Positions 11,437 through 22,498 of a stretch of 64,000 nucleotides of DNA are shown here, in pieces (position 1 is the stretch's first letter; each line of letters starts with the position of its first letter). The stretch comes from Bos javanicus (lineage: Eukaryota; Chordata; Mammalia; Artiodactyla; Bovidae). The stretch covers positions 37,862,537-37,926,536 of the forward strand of contig NC_083868.1 in the NCBI RefSeq assembly GCF_032452875.1. Reading direction: 5' to 3'. Both the position numbers and the translations under genes were made by a program. The notes under the pieces are model-generated. The model was given only the letters and a program-made list of their open reading frames with translations, had not been told where the DNA came from and made no database searches.

Positions 11437-11464
11437 CTGAGCAACTGATCTGATCTGATCTGAT
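10859..11464 (+). mobile_element. BovB LINE 3' fragment, (CTGAT)n tail
   Basis: A 5'-truncated BovB enters at ctttatttttctgggctcca and runs to the 3' end, finishing in four ctgat units. It covers the last ~190 codons of ORF2 plus the 3' tail. BovB is an RTE-clade LINE encoding an endonuclease and a reverse transcriptase; neither catalytic domain is in this copy. Its CTGAT tail differs from the CTGAA tails of other copies here. Confidence 0.95.
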
Positions 11465-11555
11465 TAAACATTTTTTTAAATAATTTAAAACTACATTGAA
11501 ATTTTTTGGTTGACTTTAATAATAACTGGATTAAAACATGATGTGAAAGATTTTT

Positions 11556-11880
11556 TAAAACTTTTTTATTTTATATTGGAGTTCTCCGGGAGTTGGTGGT
11601 GGACAGGGAGGCCTGGCATGCTGCGATTCATGGGGTTGCAAAGAGTCGGACAAGACTGAGCGAATGAACTGAACTGAACTGAACAGTTTATTAACAATGT
11701 TATGCTAGTTCTAGGTGAGGGACAAAGTGATTCAGTTTTTCTGATACATCTATCTATTGTTTTTCAAATTCTTTTCTCAAGTTGTTAAGCAGAGTTCCCT
11801 GTACTATACAATTGGACCTTTTGGTTATCCATTTTAAATATAGCAGTGTGTACATGTTTACCCCAAACTCCCTAAGATTT
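11556..11880 (-). mobile_element. L1 3'-region fragment, split by a BovB end
   Basis: The plus strand reads cttttttattttatattgga and, after an inserted 104-bp piece, ttattaacaatgttatgcta, gacaaagtgattcagttttt, agttccctgtactatacaat and ccttttggttatccatttt. This is the complement of a laurasiatherian L1 3' region. Divergence is moderate. Confidence 0.75.
11581..11684 (+). mobile_element. Very short BovB 3' end
   Basis: It enters at ttctccgggagttggtggtg and ends in gaactgaactgaactgaa. Only about 100 bp of BovB was inserted, an extreme 5' truncation, inside the L1 fragment at 11556-11880. Confidence 0.9.
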
Positions 11881-12349
11881 TTTATTTGAAATTATGATGA
11901 AAATCAATATAAATACAAGGTTCACTTAACCAAAAACTGGACTCACTTTCAATGTGGATTACATTTCTGTATTTTGTGCTAGAAAGTTTCCCATTAGCTT
12001 ATTTTTTATTATATTTTCCTTTTATTATATTTCTGAGGATATTGTGCATCAATTGTCTATATCTTGTACTTAACTTTAGTCAAACTGACAAAAATGAACA
12101 TACCCAATAGCCCCCTGAAAACACTGATCTAAGATTTAGAATTTAAAACATTGTTTAAAACAGTTCCTCAATCTGATTCTCTCAGGATAAAGTCTATATG
12201 AAGATTTTAAAAATGAGATGTGAAAAGCAATTAGTGACAAAGTTGACAAATTTTCAAATTTTGTTTTAAAAGAGATATATTACCAGCATTCTGAGTTTAA
12301 TTTGTCCTAGTTTAGGGCAGTTACAGAGGAATTTGTTGAAAGATTAATT
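11881..12349. other. Unique AT-rich DNA
   Basis: No gene or recognisable repeat is visible between the L1/BovB composite and the paired SINEs. Confidence 0.5.
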
Positions 12350-12358
12350 TTATGGACT

Positions 12359-12578
12359 GATGTATGCTAGGCATGCGAAGTCACTTAGTCATGTCTGACT
12401 CTTTGGAGAGCCTATGGACTGTAGCTGCTATGCTCTTCTGTCCATGGGATTCTGCAGGCAAGAATACTGAAGTGGCTTGCCATGCCCTCTTCCAGGGGAT
12501 CTTCCTGACCCAGGGATCGAACCCACATCTCCTGCATTGGCAGGTGGATTCTTTAACACTGAGCCACCAGGGAAGCCC
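12359..12578 (-). mobile_element. Bov-tA SINE (first of a pair at one site)
   Basis: It reads in reverse from the 3' end (gcgaagtcacttagtcatgt) through the Bov-A core to the tRNA head (ctgagccaccagggaagccc). It is flanked by TTATGGACT at 12350-12358 and 12579-12587, a 9-bp target-site duplication. Confidence 0.95.
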
Positions 12579-12587
12579 TTATGGACT

Positions 12588-12796
12588 AGTGTGTACTAAG
12601 TTGCTCAGTCGTGTACAAATCTCTGTGATACCATGGACTCTAGCCTGCCAGGCTCCTCTGTCTATAGGATACTCCAGGCAAGAACACTGGAGTGGGTTGC
12701 CTTTCCCTTCTCCAGGGGATCTTCCCAACCCAGGGATCAAACCCAGGTCTCCTGCATTGTAGGAAGATTCTTTACCATCTGAGCCACCAAGGAAGC
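12588..12796 (-). mobile_element. Bov-tA SINE (second of a pair at one site)
   Basis: Same orientation as its neighbour, running from actaagttgctcagtcgtgt to ccatctgagccaccaaggaa. It is flanked by TTATGGACT at 12579-12587 and again at 12797-12805. The middle copy of that sequence is therefore shared by both SINEs. Confidence 0.95.
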
Positions 12797-13070
12797 TTAT
12801 GGACTGGTAGGAACCTCCTATTTTCCCTTTCAATTTCTTTTTATATTATTATTATCTTTCTTTTCATCTTTAACAGCAAAGAATGTTTTAAGAAGTTGAT
12901 GTAACAATAAAGTGTACAATTAGATTCCTGTCTCCAAGGTGCTTAAGATCCACTTGAAAACTCATAATGCTTACCAAAATAGAAAAAAAAAAAAAAAGAT
13001 CAAAAAAGGGATATACTCATTTGTCCTGTAGTGAACAGCACAAAAATAGTTTCAATTATGTATATAGCAC
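12797..13070. other. Short unique spacer with an A-run
   Basis: AT-rich sequence with a 15-bp poly-A at about 12983-12997. Nothing else is recognised. Confidence 0.5.
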
Positions 13071-13071
13071 G

Positions 13072-13207
13072 CATATGTGCTAAGTCACTTCAGTCATATC
13101 TGACTCTTTGTAACCCCACAAACTGTAGCCAGACAGGCTCCTCTGTCCATGGGTTCTCCAGGCAAGAATTCTGGGGTGGGTTGCCATGCCTCCTCCAGAG
13201 GATCTTC
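13072..13207 (-). mobile_element. Bov-A-type SINE fragment
   Basis: It reads tgtgctaagtcacttcagtc to tgccatgcctcctccagagg in reverse orientation: the Bov-A core without a tRNA head. Its head-proximal end abuts the target site of the dimeric SINE at 13215-13528. Confidence 0.8.
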
Positions 13208-13214
13208 AAGATAG

Positions 13215-13528
13215 AACAAGTGAAAATAGCTCAGTCGTTTGTGACTCTTTGTGACCCCGTGGACTATACAGTCCATGGTATTCTCCAGGCCAAAATACTG
13301 GAATGAGTAGCCTTTCCCTTCTCCAAGGGATCTCCCCAACCCAGGGATTCAACCCAGGTCTCCTGCCTTGCAGGTGTGTTCTTTACCAGCTGAGCCACCA
13401 GGGAAGCCCAAGAATACTGAAGTGGGTAGTCTATCCTTTCTCCAGTGGATCTTGCCAACCCAGTATAGAACCGGGGTCTCCTGCATTGTAGGTGGATTCT
13501 TTACTAGCTGAGCTACCAGGGAAGTCCC
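13215..13528 (-). mobile_element. Dimeric Bov-tA-type SINE
   Basis: In reverse it carries one 3' end and core, a tRNA head (agctgagccaccagggaagc near 13390), a second partial core (ttctccagtggatcttgcca) and a second tRNA head (agctgagctaccagggaagt near 13510). It is flanked by a perfect 9-bp duplication, TCAAGATAG, at 13206-13214 and 13529-13537. The single flanking duplication shows that the dimer inserted as one unit. Confidence 0.9.
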
Positions 13529-13897
13529 TCAAGATAGCATAGTCAGATACTGAGTAAATCATAGATCTTTTCTATAAGTAAAAAGGTATAAAGTTTTGAA
13601 ATATGCTTTTTACATATTAATAAAATAAATAAGGTCAGAACAGTGTTCTTGAATACAGTATTGCACATTTTTATTTAAAGACATGAGGTTGAAAACATAT
13701 TTAAGAAAATGAGTACATTCAGTCTTGTAAAGAGGAGGCAAGCAAAACAACTGCCTTGAAAGTGTGTTGTAATTTGTATTTACCAGCTAAGGAAGCATAC
13801 CTAGAGAAGAGGAATAATCTAGGGGAAGGGAATCCTTTAGGGTAACTGGAGCTTCTGTGAATGAAAAGTGTTACTTATTGTATCATTTAACAAAGGA

Positions 13898-14642
13898 TGT
13901 TGCAGCCATCAAGCCACTAATGCCACCCCAGCTGGTGAACCCTGAGGGAACTCAGTTCAGTTCAGTTCATTTGCTCAGTCATGTCCACCTCTCTGCGACC
14001 CCATGGACTGCAGCACTCCAGGCTTCCCTGTCCTTGACCAACTCCTGGAGCTTGCTCAAACTCATGTCCACTGAGTAGGTGATGCCATCCAACCATCTCA
14101 TCCTCTGTCATCCCCTTCTCCTCCTGCCTTCTATCTTTCTCAGCATCAGGGTCTTTTCTAGTGAGTCAGTTCTTCGCATCAGGTGGCCAAAGTATTGGAG
14201 CTTCAGCTTCAGCATCAATCCTTCCAATGAATATTCAGGACTGATGTCCTTTAGGATGGACTGGTTTGGGGTAGAGACAAATGGGCTGCTGGCTGCCAAC
14301 CCTCAGCTACTGAAGTCAACAATGCACCCTGAGGGCATCCAGGATAGAGAAAAGCAGAATGCGGGTCTTATAAAAGTTAAGGTGTGTAACAAAGGAATGA
14401 ATCCAGTGAGCCCAGACTCTAGCAACTTCCCATACATATAAAAGTGCAAACTGCATTAACTTGAGGTATCTGGTTTTCTTTAATTAACGGTTTTCTTTTG
14501 AAGCTTTGACTACCTGGTCTTTCTTACAAAAAATCTTATATATCCTGGCTCCACCCTTGACTCTTCAGAGCAGTCCTCAGTTTCACCTGCCAAATAAAGC
14601 ATAATTCTCAGCTTTTAGGTTGTGTGTGTTTTCCCGTTGACA
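13898..14642 (+). mobile_element. Ruminant ERV LTR, split by a BovB copy
   Basis: The segment starts near tgttgcagccatcaagccac and ends near ttttcccgttgaca. Its 3' half has the order of an LTR: an AT-rich promoter-like stretch near 14500-14550, ctggctccacccttgactct, then the polyadenylation signal AATAAA at 14593-14598 and a G/T-rich end. BovB at 13953-14268 interrupts it. No gag, pol or env sequence is next to it, so it is a solo or partial LTR. I saw no flanking duplication, so both edges are approximate. Confidence 0.65.
13953..14268 (-). mobile_element. BovB LINE 3' fragment
   Basis: It begins with the complement of the (CTGAA)n tail (cagttcagttcagttcattt) and continues through the ORF2 C-terminal region to ctttaggatggactggttt. 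It is 5'-truncated and lies inside the LTR at 13898-14642, so it is younger than that LTR. Confidence 0.95.
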
Positions 14643-14810
14643 TCTTCAAAAAGAGCCCCTAAATCTTCAAAGACTGGGGCAGAACACCACCAGAGTCAGA
14701 CCCTTGTCAATAAAGAAGGTTGTAAATGATAAGATAAAAGGTTTTCTCTCTTTTTTTGCCTGACCTTTGATGATTGTATAATCTAGGATCTTAGTTTTGT
14801 CCTCAAACCA

Positions 14811-14880
14811 TACCAGTGGTTCTAATCAAAATTCACTTGGGGTGATTATTTTAAAATAAACTCTAGAATGATGTGATTTT
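14811..14880 (+). mobile_element. MER5A-like hAT fragment
   Basis: The sequence ccagtggttctaatcaaaat then tcacttggggtgattatttt resembles the 5' end of MER5A-type non-autonomous hAT transposons. Only about 70 bp is recognisable. Confidence 0.55.
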
Positions 14881-16611
14881 AAACTTCATGACATAATGTG
14901 ATAATAGGTGAATTATTATTATCATTTAGGAAAATGTATATCGTTGTATTTTTATCTCGTTAAACACTATTAGCTTTTGTGTTCTCCAGCCAGAAGTTTC
15001 GCTGGAATGGTGACAGAGAAGGAAAGATGCCCAGATTAAAATATGTTATGATATATCACACAATAGTGATAGCCAAAACCACAAAGCCAATCAGTGACAG
15101 ACGGAACTATTTTGTTAACACTGTTCCAGATTCTGGATTATAAACTTACAGCAAATTGAAAATAAGTCATAAAAATTTAAAGAGCTGTAAATACATGATA
15201 TGTGTGGCAAATAAGGTAAATGATTTAAAATCTAAAATGTATTGATTTAAATTATGACGGAAATTAGTATATAATACACGATCAAAAAGTATATAAGACA
15301 GAATTCTGGACATGACAGATTTCTTGTGATAATTATTATTTTTTTAAACAATTGATCCCCTTCATTCAAAATCATTTGCACAATTGACAAGGACAAATGA
15401 TTTATTTATAACTTTGCTTAAAATTATTTTCTTAATCCACAGATTAAAAACATAAACTCACCTCTATTCTACAATACCTTAACATTACATAAGGCTGAAA
15501 AATACTTATACAGCCTGGTATTTGAATAAACAAGTGGAATTTGCTTTCAATTTCATAAGAAGAATAACATTATTACACATTAATCACCTTATTGTGGTAA
15601 TCAAAGTCCAAGTATTTAACATCTTGTTTTCAAAAGGGCACAGTAGAATTTTCAGAAATTTGAATCCAGGAAACATCCTTGTAACTTTTAAATTGCATTG
15701 ACTTAGTTTAAATAACTATTGGATGATTTTAATAGAAATAGTTCACTTCTATCATATTTTTGTCCTTTCCCTTTTTTCTCTTTTATCTATTTCATCTTGT
15801 ACCTATGGTAGTTTGGGTCTTATAATTCCCAGTTTCTGTTGTCTTCAGTGATAAATTATGGATTCTGAAGTAGATCTAAAAAAAACAGACAGAATTTTAA
15901 AGTAGGGAGGTAAAGGGTTTGATGATATAAAGATGTTAACATATTTGAACTTAGTACTGCCTATGATCCCTCTTCAGGAAGCAAGAATGAGGCACCTAAA
16001 GGTCATGATGTTGAAAGTAATTCAGGAAATGTAAAAAACAAAAAAGAATAGGTAAAGACAAGAAAAGAAATACTTGAGAACTTATAGCAAGAAGATAAAA
16101 TAATAAGAATGATTCTATGTTGTGTCATCTATCACAGATGCCAAAGCAATAGGAACTATGAAAGGCTATTGTTAACATATGGTAATGTGTAGACTGATGC
16201 TAATTAGACAAGTTTTACTGCATGCAGAGTCTGGCTTTTGCAGTTCTTGGTAGTCATAAACATAAGGAGTTACTGATTTAATGACAGGCAGAATTTCCTG
16301 CTGAGCCAGGAAAAAAGATAATGGTTTAGAGATTAAAGTTTAAAGTGTTAACTAGGAGATATATTCAAAACAACTAACAGGGATCAATTTTTCTAGAGGA
16401 AAAACATATTTGTATTAGTTTAAAAATAGAATAGAAAGCAGTGACACTATTTATAACTTAATTTGGTTATTTACTAAACAACAGAAACTTTTAAACTTTT
16501 CCTCTCTTTTTTTGGCTGAGAAAAGCACTCCCACAAGAAAGGATTAAAAAGGATACCATCAGGATATCCTACTGAGCTGTTTCTGAAAATCAGTTCAGGA
16601 AGACGGAGTAG

Positions 16612-16650
<39 letters not shown>

Positions 16651-17214
16651 CTGTGTTTAAAAGAGGGTGACAAAAATATTTTATGAAAATAGAGAAAATC
16701 TCAGTCTTGTCACTGTTCTTCAAAAGACAAATTGTTCATATCACCATTAGCCACAGTTCTACTAAATTTCACCACAGGATACCTACCCTTGCATTCTTGA
16801 CTTGTTCCTTTGAGACAACATAAAAAGGAGACTTTATAACAGGATTGTAAAACATGAGGCCCTTAGGTATTTTAAGTTACTATACATATATATTTTGAGT
16901 ATAATTTTTTCAGCTGAAAAATATATTTGTTTTTCCCTGTATTGCTAATATTTATCCCCTGCTCAGAAAAACAGATCTGAGAAAATAAGAAATAAGAAAA
17001 GTATTGTGAAATTACCTAATATACACATAGTGATGACTGCTGTCTGTAAATTGTTATAACTGAAACATTTCTCCTGGAGGTGACATTGAGAAGGTTCATG
17101 TGGGCACTCACAAAACAGGCTACAACTGCTTTGTCTTTATACAGTTTATTATATGCTACCAGAAATGAAGTTTTATTTTATATCTTAAATAAAATTCTAT
17201 AAATTATCCCAGAA
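14881..17214. other. Unique non-coding DNA with a TG microsatellite
   Basis: About 2.3 kb of AT-rich DNA without ruminant SINEs or LINEs. A (TG)n run of about 16 units lies at 16615-16648. I recognise no exon, RNA gene or regulatory cluster. Confidence 0.55.
16615..16648. repeat. (TG)n microsatellite
   Basis: An uninterrupted GT/TG run of about 16 units. It is likely to be polymorphic in length. Confidence 0.95.
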
Positions 17215-17345
17215 TACTGAGTCTAAGAAAAATTAATTAATTTCTTTAAGGTCACAAGGTTAATTAGTATGAGAGATGAAACCAAATTTCTAGCTCTTCC
17301 GGTTCATTCCTCTTTGGTCTCCATTACATTATCCGTGGAACACTG
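17212..17345 (+). mobile_element. MIR SINE relic
   Basis: The segment tttctttaaggtcacaaggt, then taattagtatgagagatgaa and ccaaatttctagctcttccg follows the MIR core order (an aaggtcac box, a gagccag-type stretch and the ctc-rich end). It is old and diverged. Confidence 0.65.
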
Positions 17346-19540
17346 AATTTACAAAGGAAAAGGGCAAAACACAAAAGTGCAGTCAGGTAGAAGAAACAAA
17401 AATTGTAATCGTGACTTGTTTGTTTTCTGGAAGAATAGAGAATGGTAACTTTCTATATTACATCTAACTTCACCTTGAATTGTACAACCCTCCATTTTCC
17501 CCTTCTCGGCATTACCACTGTTCTACACTTGATTAGTCATTGATACTAGATCCCCAGTAGCTGGAAATAGCACCTGATGCAGAGCAGATACCAGTGAATA
17601 TTTACAAAATAAATAAATCATATTTTGTTTCTCCAAAACTAATGTTTTTAACCTACCAAACGAATTAAGTCAAGCCTTGAAACTGAACCACCCATATTGA
17701 CAAATTGTCTGTTAGCTAAACATGGTTTGAATCAATTTACTGTTGTTTTATAACTGTCACTCTATGGAAATCTATTCATGGGATACATTAGAGTGTCAAA
17801 CATCCTGGACTAACAGTAAATACGAAAGTGAAAAATGTCAGATTTCTTCTGGCTGCAGTACAATTAAATACTTGTGTTAAACATGGAGCATATTTTGTCT
17901 GACATAGGAAGACACTTGCCTGCCCATTCTCTCACACTAAACAAAAGTTAACTAAATGTTAAAGAGCCAAAAGTAACTAGGTGATACGCCATTTATTCCT
18001 TTTAATCTGTTGTTATATCATTCTATTGCATAGCTATTCACTATTTTACTATCTCCTTTAGTATATAAGTTGTGCTTTAAAAATAGCCTTGGGCATATCT
18101 TGTTTTCTTATGTAGCTTGATAGATTCTGTTACAATTATGCTTGTTATTTCAAGTAGAATGCATGTGTTATTGATGAAAATACAATTGACCCTCTTTGAA
18201 AAGGATGTATCACAGCAGTTAAAGTTTACGATAGAATGTGTGATGAGTTGGTCTTGATTCAATCACTACTGAATAGAGATATAAATTTGCAATAGGACCA
18301 CTGCATGGGACTCAGACATGTTCCACAGGATGTCTGGCCATGGAGTGAATGGAAGGACGAAGTATGTGTTCTCTCTTTCACTGGGGAAATGTTTCTCCCA
18401 CCAAGGCCCTTTACACTCACAGACCGCTTTTCCCTCTAGGTTGGTGTCCATTAATCTTACCACCTCCTGCCCAGCTGAGTCAGCACTTCAGATTCAGCAC
18501 TTTGTCTCCACAATGAGCAAATGGCTCTTTAGTTGTCAGGGCTTGCCCACGAGAAATAACCAGCACAGTGGGAAAGCTTGAACATTTACAGTTCAAGAAG
18601 ACATTAATAATTTTGGTCAAAATAAATAAACTTCTTTGGCTATTTGGTATCAGTATAGATAATCTTAATGCTGAGAATGGTGTGACTATTTCTCCAGGAA
18701 AAATTAAAATTTTATTTCCTCAAAAAAGAAACACAAATAAGTAAAGATGTCTACCCATTCCCCCTTGTGAAATAAACTCATTCAAAATACATAAGCACCG
18801 CTGAGCTGCATGTATGTTTAATTCATTCACTGTTTGCATATTTGGGGATACATTTTATTTTCTATTAATAACTTATTTTCTCTTCTTCATGGAGGGGGAC
18901 ATCTCAACAGTCTTTAGCACAGTCATTGACTTCATGCAGAATTAAAAGATCATGATAAATCACCTACTACATCTTGCTAAAGAAACATAAACAGTTTCTG
19001 AAAAGCTACAGATTTCTAGATAAGCTAAGTTCCAAATATTTCACATATAATGCACATATCTGAAAACAACAAAATTTTCTAAGTGCACACTTTCCCCAGA
19101 TTGCCAGATTCATTGATCCTGGGCTTAGGGCTAGATCCTTTAAAATCTGTACTACAGTTTGGGTTACAACTGCTTGATATTTGTTTAATAAACAACTGCT
19201 CAATATTAAGCATACATAACCTTAAGAGAACATCAAATTACAGGGCAGGATAAAGCAACAGATGTCTTCAGATGGATGGCATTTTCTCAGTGCTTCCTGT
19301 GTATCCCCCTCTTAAAAATTTGTTACAGATTTCATTCTATAGTCCTTAGCTGGATGCTTCTTAGATTAATCAACGTTAAAACCCTTGAGAGCAGACAACA
19401 TACCTTGTATATATGTTTACAAATATAGTGGTATCTGGCCCAAAGAAAATGTAACCAAGTTTCTTGAATTTAATGATGGAGAAATAGTGCTGCCTGGCTG
19501 CAGGGTTTTGAATGCATGTGCACTGACTTGAACTAGCTAT
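17346..19540. other. Unique non-coding DNA
   Basis: About 2.2 kb without recognisable repeats. The 87-codon frame at 18318-18581 has no known motif. I found nothing that I can call a gene. Confidence 0.5.
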
Positions 19541-19705
19541 TCTCAAACTTTAGTGTGAGGGAGTTTTGTAAGGTATTCATGTGAACCTTCTTTTCAGGAG
19601 CCCCATACACAGGTCTTCTTGTTTAGTGGCTTCAGAATCTGAATTGGTACCAGGCATCGGACACTGACACAGGTGTTTCCTGGAGTATTTGGAAAATACT
19701 GCCTT
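19540..19705 (+). mobile_element. MER5A-like hAT relic
   Basis: Weak match: ctattctcaaactttagtgt, then ggcttcagaatctgaattgg, then gtttcctggagtatttgg. This fits the order of a MER5A-type element but with many differences. Confidence 0.4.
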
Positions 19706-20200
19706 TTAACACTTACAGCATGTTGTCTTCCTTGAGCCCACCAGTGTATTGTTATGAAGAGAATGTTTAGAACAATGCCCTTTTACACTCCGTATGGCTT
19801 CGACGGTGTTGCACTTTCGCCCATGCGTTCGCATGGAATAAGGCAGGAAGTCTCTGAGCAGGAAGCACGGCTGATTGACAACTAGTAATAGTGGACGGTT
19901 GGCACTAATTCTTGTGCCTCATTTGCATAAGGGATTTTGAAACATGGAAGCTAAAGTGTCTGTGGCATTTTCTGCCAACCAATTACCTGTCTGACCGGAG
20001 GGTGTCACTGCTCATCAGTGCTGCAAGAGTGTAAGCTGGCACTCGTGCAATCAATGGGAAGTGAAATATCACCTGGGAGAGTTACCTTCCTGGGAGTAAT
20101 TACTGTAGGTGTCAACAAGGCTGGGAAAAGAAGGGAGTCTCTTTGCTGGTCTATGAGTAAAGGTGAATGATGAAAGGGCTGGTTTTGATGATCATCTAAA
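19706..20200. promoter_or_regulatory. Candidate regulatory block with a CpG-dense palindrome
   Basis: No repeat is recognised, and GC content is higher than in the flanks. At 19790-19834 six CpGs fall within 45 bp, while most of the window has very few. Two of them lie in a 16-bp palindrome, CCATGCG-tt-CGCATGG, at 19821-19836. A POU octamer ATTTGCAT lies at 19920-19927. These features would fit an unmethylated or selectively maintained element, possibly an enhancer. That is inference from composition only. Confidence 0.35.
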
Positions 20201-22278
20201 TCTCACGTCCCGACTCTCTGTTTACTTGTGTATCACTGATTATAAGAGCCAAACAAAGGCTAAGAAATCAGATAGTACTTAAGCAATTAAAAACAAAATC
20301 CCTATTCCTTATTCCATGAATTCCTGAGTCATTCTTACATGAAACTACTCTTGTGAAATATAATGTTCCTGAGTAGATTTCAAGAGCCAAAAAAAGAGGA
20401 TTAAGGACAGGAGGAATCATTAGGAAAGAGTTGGACAAGAACTTAAGAGAAAAAAAGAAAGAAATTGGAGTCCACATTTTCTGGAGCACCTGGGATTTCA
20501 GTTTATGCCTCCCCAGAGATTTGCCAACTTCCTTCACAAATTTGACCCTATTCTCAGTCCTTCCTTTTTGCTCTCCTGGCTTCAGATTCTCATGCTGACT
20601 ACATGCCTCCCTCACAGAAAAACAAGCACACCCCTCATTTCTATAAACGTTTCCTCTTTGTCACTGCCATAAAATTGCAGTTTGGAGCCCCCTCTTGGAG
20701 ATGGAACATGTTTGAACACTTGAAGTGGTAAGTAGAGGCCTTTTCATCTGGTTTATATAGCTCAGAGTTCACCACCATCATCAACACTGATCAGAGTTTT
20801 GTAGTTCTGTTCTGTGTTAACCCTCTCAGACCCCAGTGGCCTCTGGGAGACCTGACCCCTACTTTGAGACACAATGAACTGGAAATAATAACTCCCATAT
20901 GGGAGAAGAATACTTCAGCCCCAAGAGCTTATCAAGCTTTGTTTTTTCTATGACTGCTAAGAAAAGGAGTGTGTATTGGAAGCAATTCTCTCAGCTTATA
21001 GCTATTTTGATAGGGGGTCTATATTTAATAAAGGTTAAATCCATTGAAACTGAGTCAAAGGCACTTTTCATGGCCAACAATTTCACCTACTTTAGAAGCC
21101 TGTCTCTTCCCACTCTCCCCAGGTCTACTCAAAGCGAGAAATGGGCAACCTTGCTTTGTTTAATAGGCAAATGGCCCTTCCCCCAGATAATATGAATAAG
21201 TATTTTCAATCTGAACTTGTTCATCACTCTTATATGTCTCTCTTCAGCACAAAAAAGAAAGCTCTTTCGGTAATTGCAAGACTTAATTAGCCAGTGTTCA
21301 CACAAAGGCTTCTTTTGTTCACCTATCAACAGGCTGCTTTCATTGATGGTTCTCTGACTCTCTGAAGACTATTCTTTTACCAAGTTTTACATAGACTTCT
21401 ATTTTCAGCTTCAGAGGCCTATGATATAAGTGCTCTGCATTCCAGCCCCCAGTGTCTTTTTCTCTGCCTCATCCTGTTTATAGATTACTCCTTCCATGGC
21501 TGATTGCAATTTGATCACCTTCCCAGTCTGCCAATTCCTTGCCTTTAGTGGTACAGAAACAAAATTTCAAAACAGCTGTGATGCTGTGGCAAGAAAGGTC
21601 CACTAAAAAGCTGATTTCCTTCCAGTTCCATTGTCCCTACTTTGAGTCAGAGTTATTGCATAGTAAAGAAAGAGCACAAATGTGAACCTCTGAAAAATAC
21701 CAGAAAATATGTACTGGTGCCTACATTATCCAAATTTAAACTATATTTCTTTTATAAATGAAAGGGGTGAAATTACATCCTATATCAGTCCATTGAATTT
21801 TTTTTAAGTGTATATCCTTTATTAGCTAATCCTTTACTGCTAATGTTTAGCAATCACATTCTGAATATTACCAGATATTATTGCCTTTGAAATTACCTCT
21901 TTTCTCTCCTCTGTTTATGCAAATCCTACTGCAACATTTCATGACAATTTTTATGTTGATATTTAAAAGGTTTCTCTCCTAGAGATTACTGTTTTCTTTC
22001 CAGGGTAATAAGCTTAAAATTTATTTACCTTTGGAGTCTGACATCCATAGTCTCAAATCTGTAGTAATTCTGCTACTAACATTAAAAAAATTCCTGGAAC
22101 CTCAGTTGTTAGTGAAGAGGAAGTTCTCACTACATAGGATATAGTAATCCTTCCAGAAAAAGGTTCTTATTATCATGATTATTCCTATCCTGTGACATGT
22201 GCTGCTTGTAATTTTCATTCTTAAATCTGAATATCTATTATATTCAAAAGTATAGATTCCTGTATAAAATAGAAAGCT
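20201..22278. other. Unique non-coding DNA
   Basis: About 2 kb without SINEs or LINEs. The frames at 20268-20615 (minus, 115 codons) and 20899-21195 (plus, 98 codons) show no recognisable domain or plausible gene context. Confidence 0.5.
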
Positions 22279-22290
22279 TTTGAAGTCCTT

Positions 22291-22486
22291 GCGTTTCCCT
22301 TGTGGCTCAGCTGATAAAGAATCCACCTGCAATGCGGGAGACCAGGGTTTGATCCCTGGGTTGGGAAGATCCCCTGGAGACGGGAACAGCTACCCATTCC
22401 AGTATTCTGGCCTGGAGAATTCCCTGAACTGTATAGTCCATGGGGTCGCAAAGAGTCAGACATGACTGAGTGACTTTCACTTTCAC
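22291..22486 (+). mobile_element. Bov-tA SINE with (TTTCAC)n tail
   Basis: The tRNA head (ttcccttgtggctcagctga) is followed by the core (gatcccctggagacgggaac) and ends actttcactttcacttt. It is flanked by a 12-bp duplication with one mismatch: TTTGAAGTCCTT at 22279-22290 and TTTGAAATCCTT at 22487-22498. It is the only ruminant SINE between 13.5 and 29.5 kb. Confidence 0.95.
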
Positions 22487-22498
22487 TTTGAAATCCTT

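Noticed and set aside
13031..13491. Overlapping ORFs on both strands with PGRIPW/SLLQGIFPTQGSNPG-like peptides
   Set aside because: The same peptides recur at every Bov-tA copy. They are chance frames of the SINE consensus.
19790..19836. CpG island
   Set aside because: CpG density is high over only about 45 bp, far below the length of a CpG island. Kept only as a candidate regulatory patch.
20899..21195. 98-codon ORF with a hydrophobic segment
   Set aside because: A single hydrophobic run (near SQLIAILIGGLYLI) in AT-rich DNA is easily random. There is no conserved motif or neighbouring exon.
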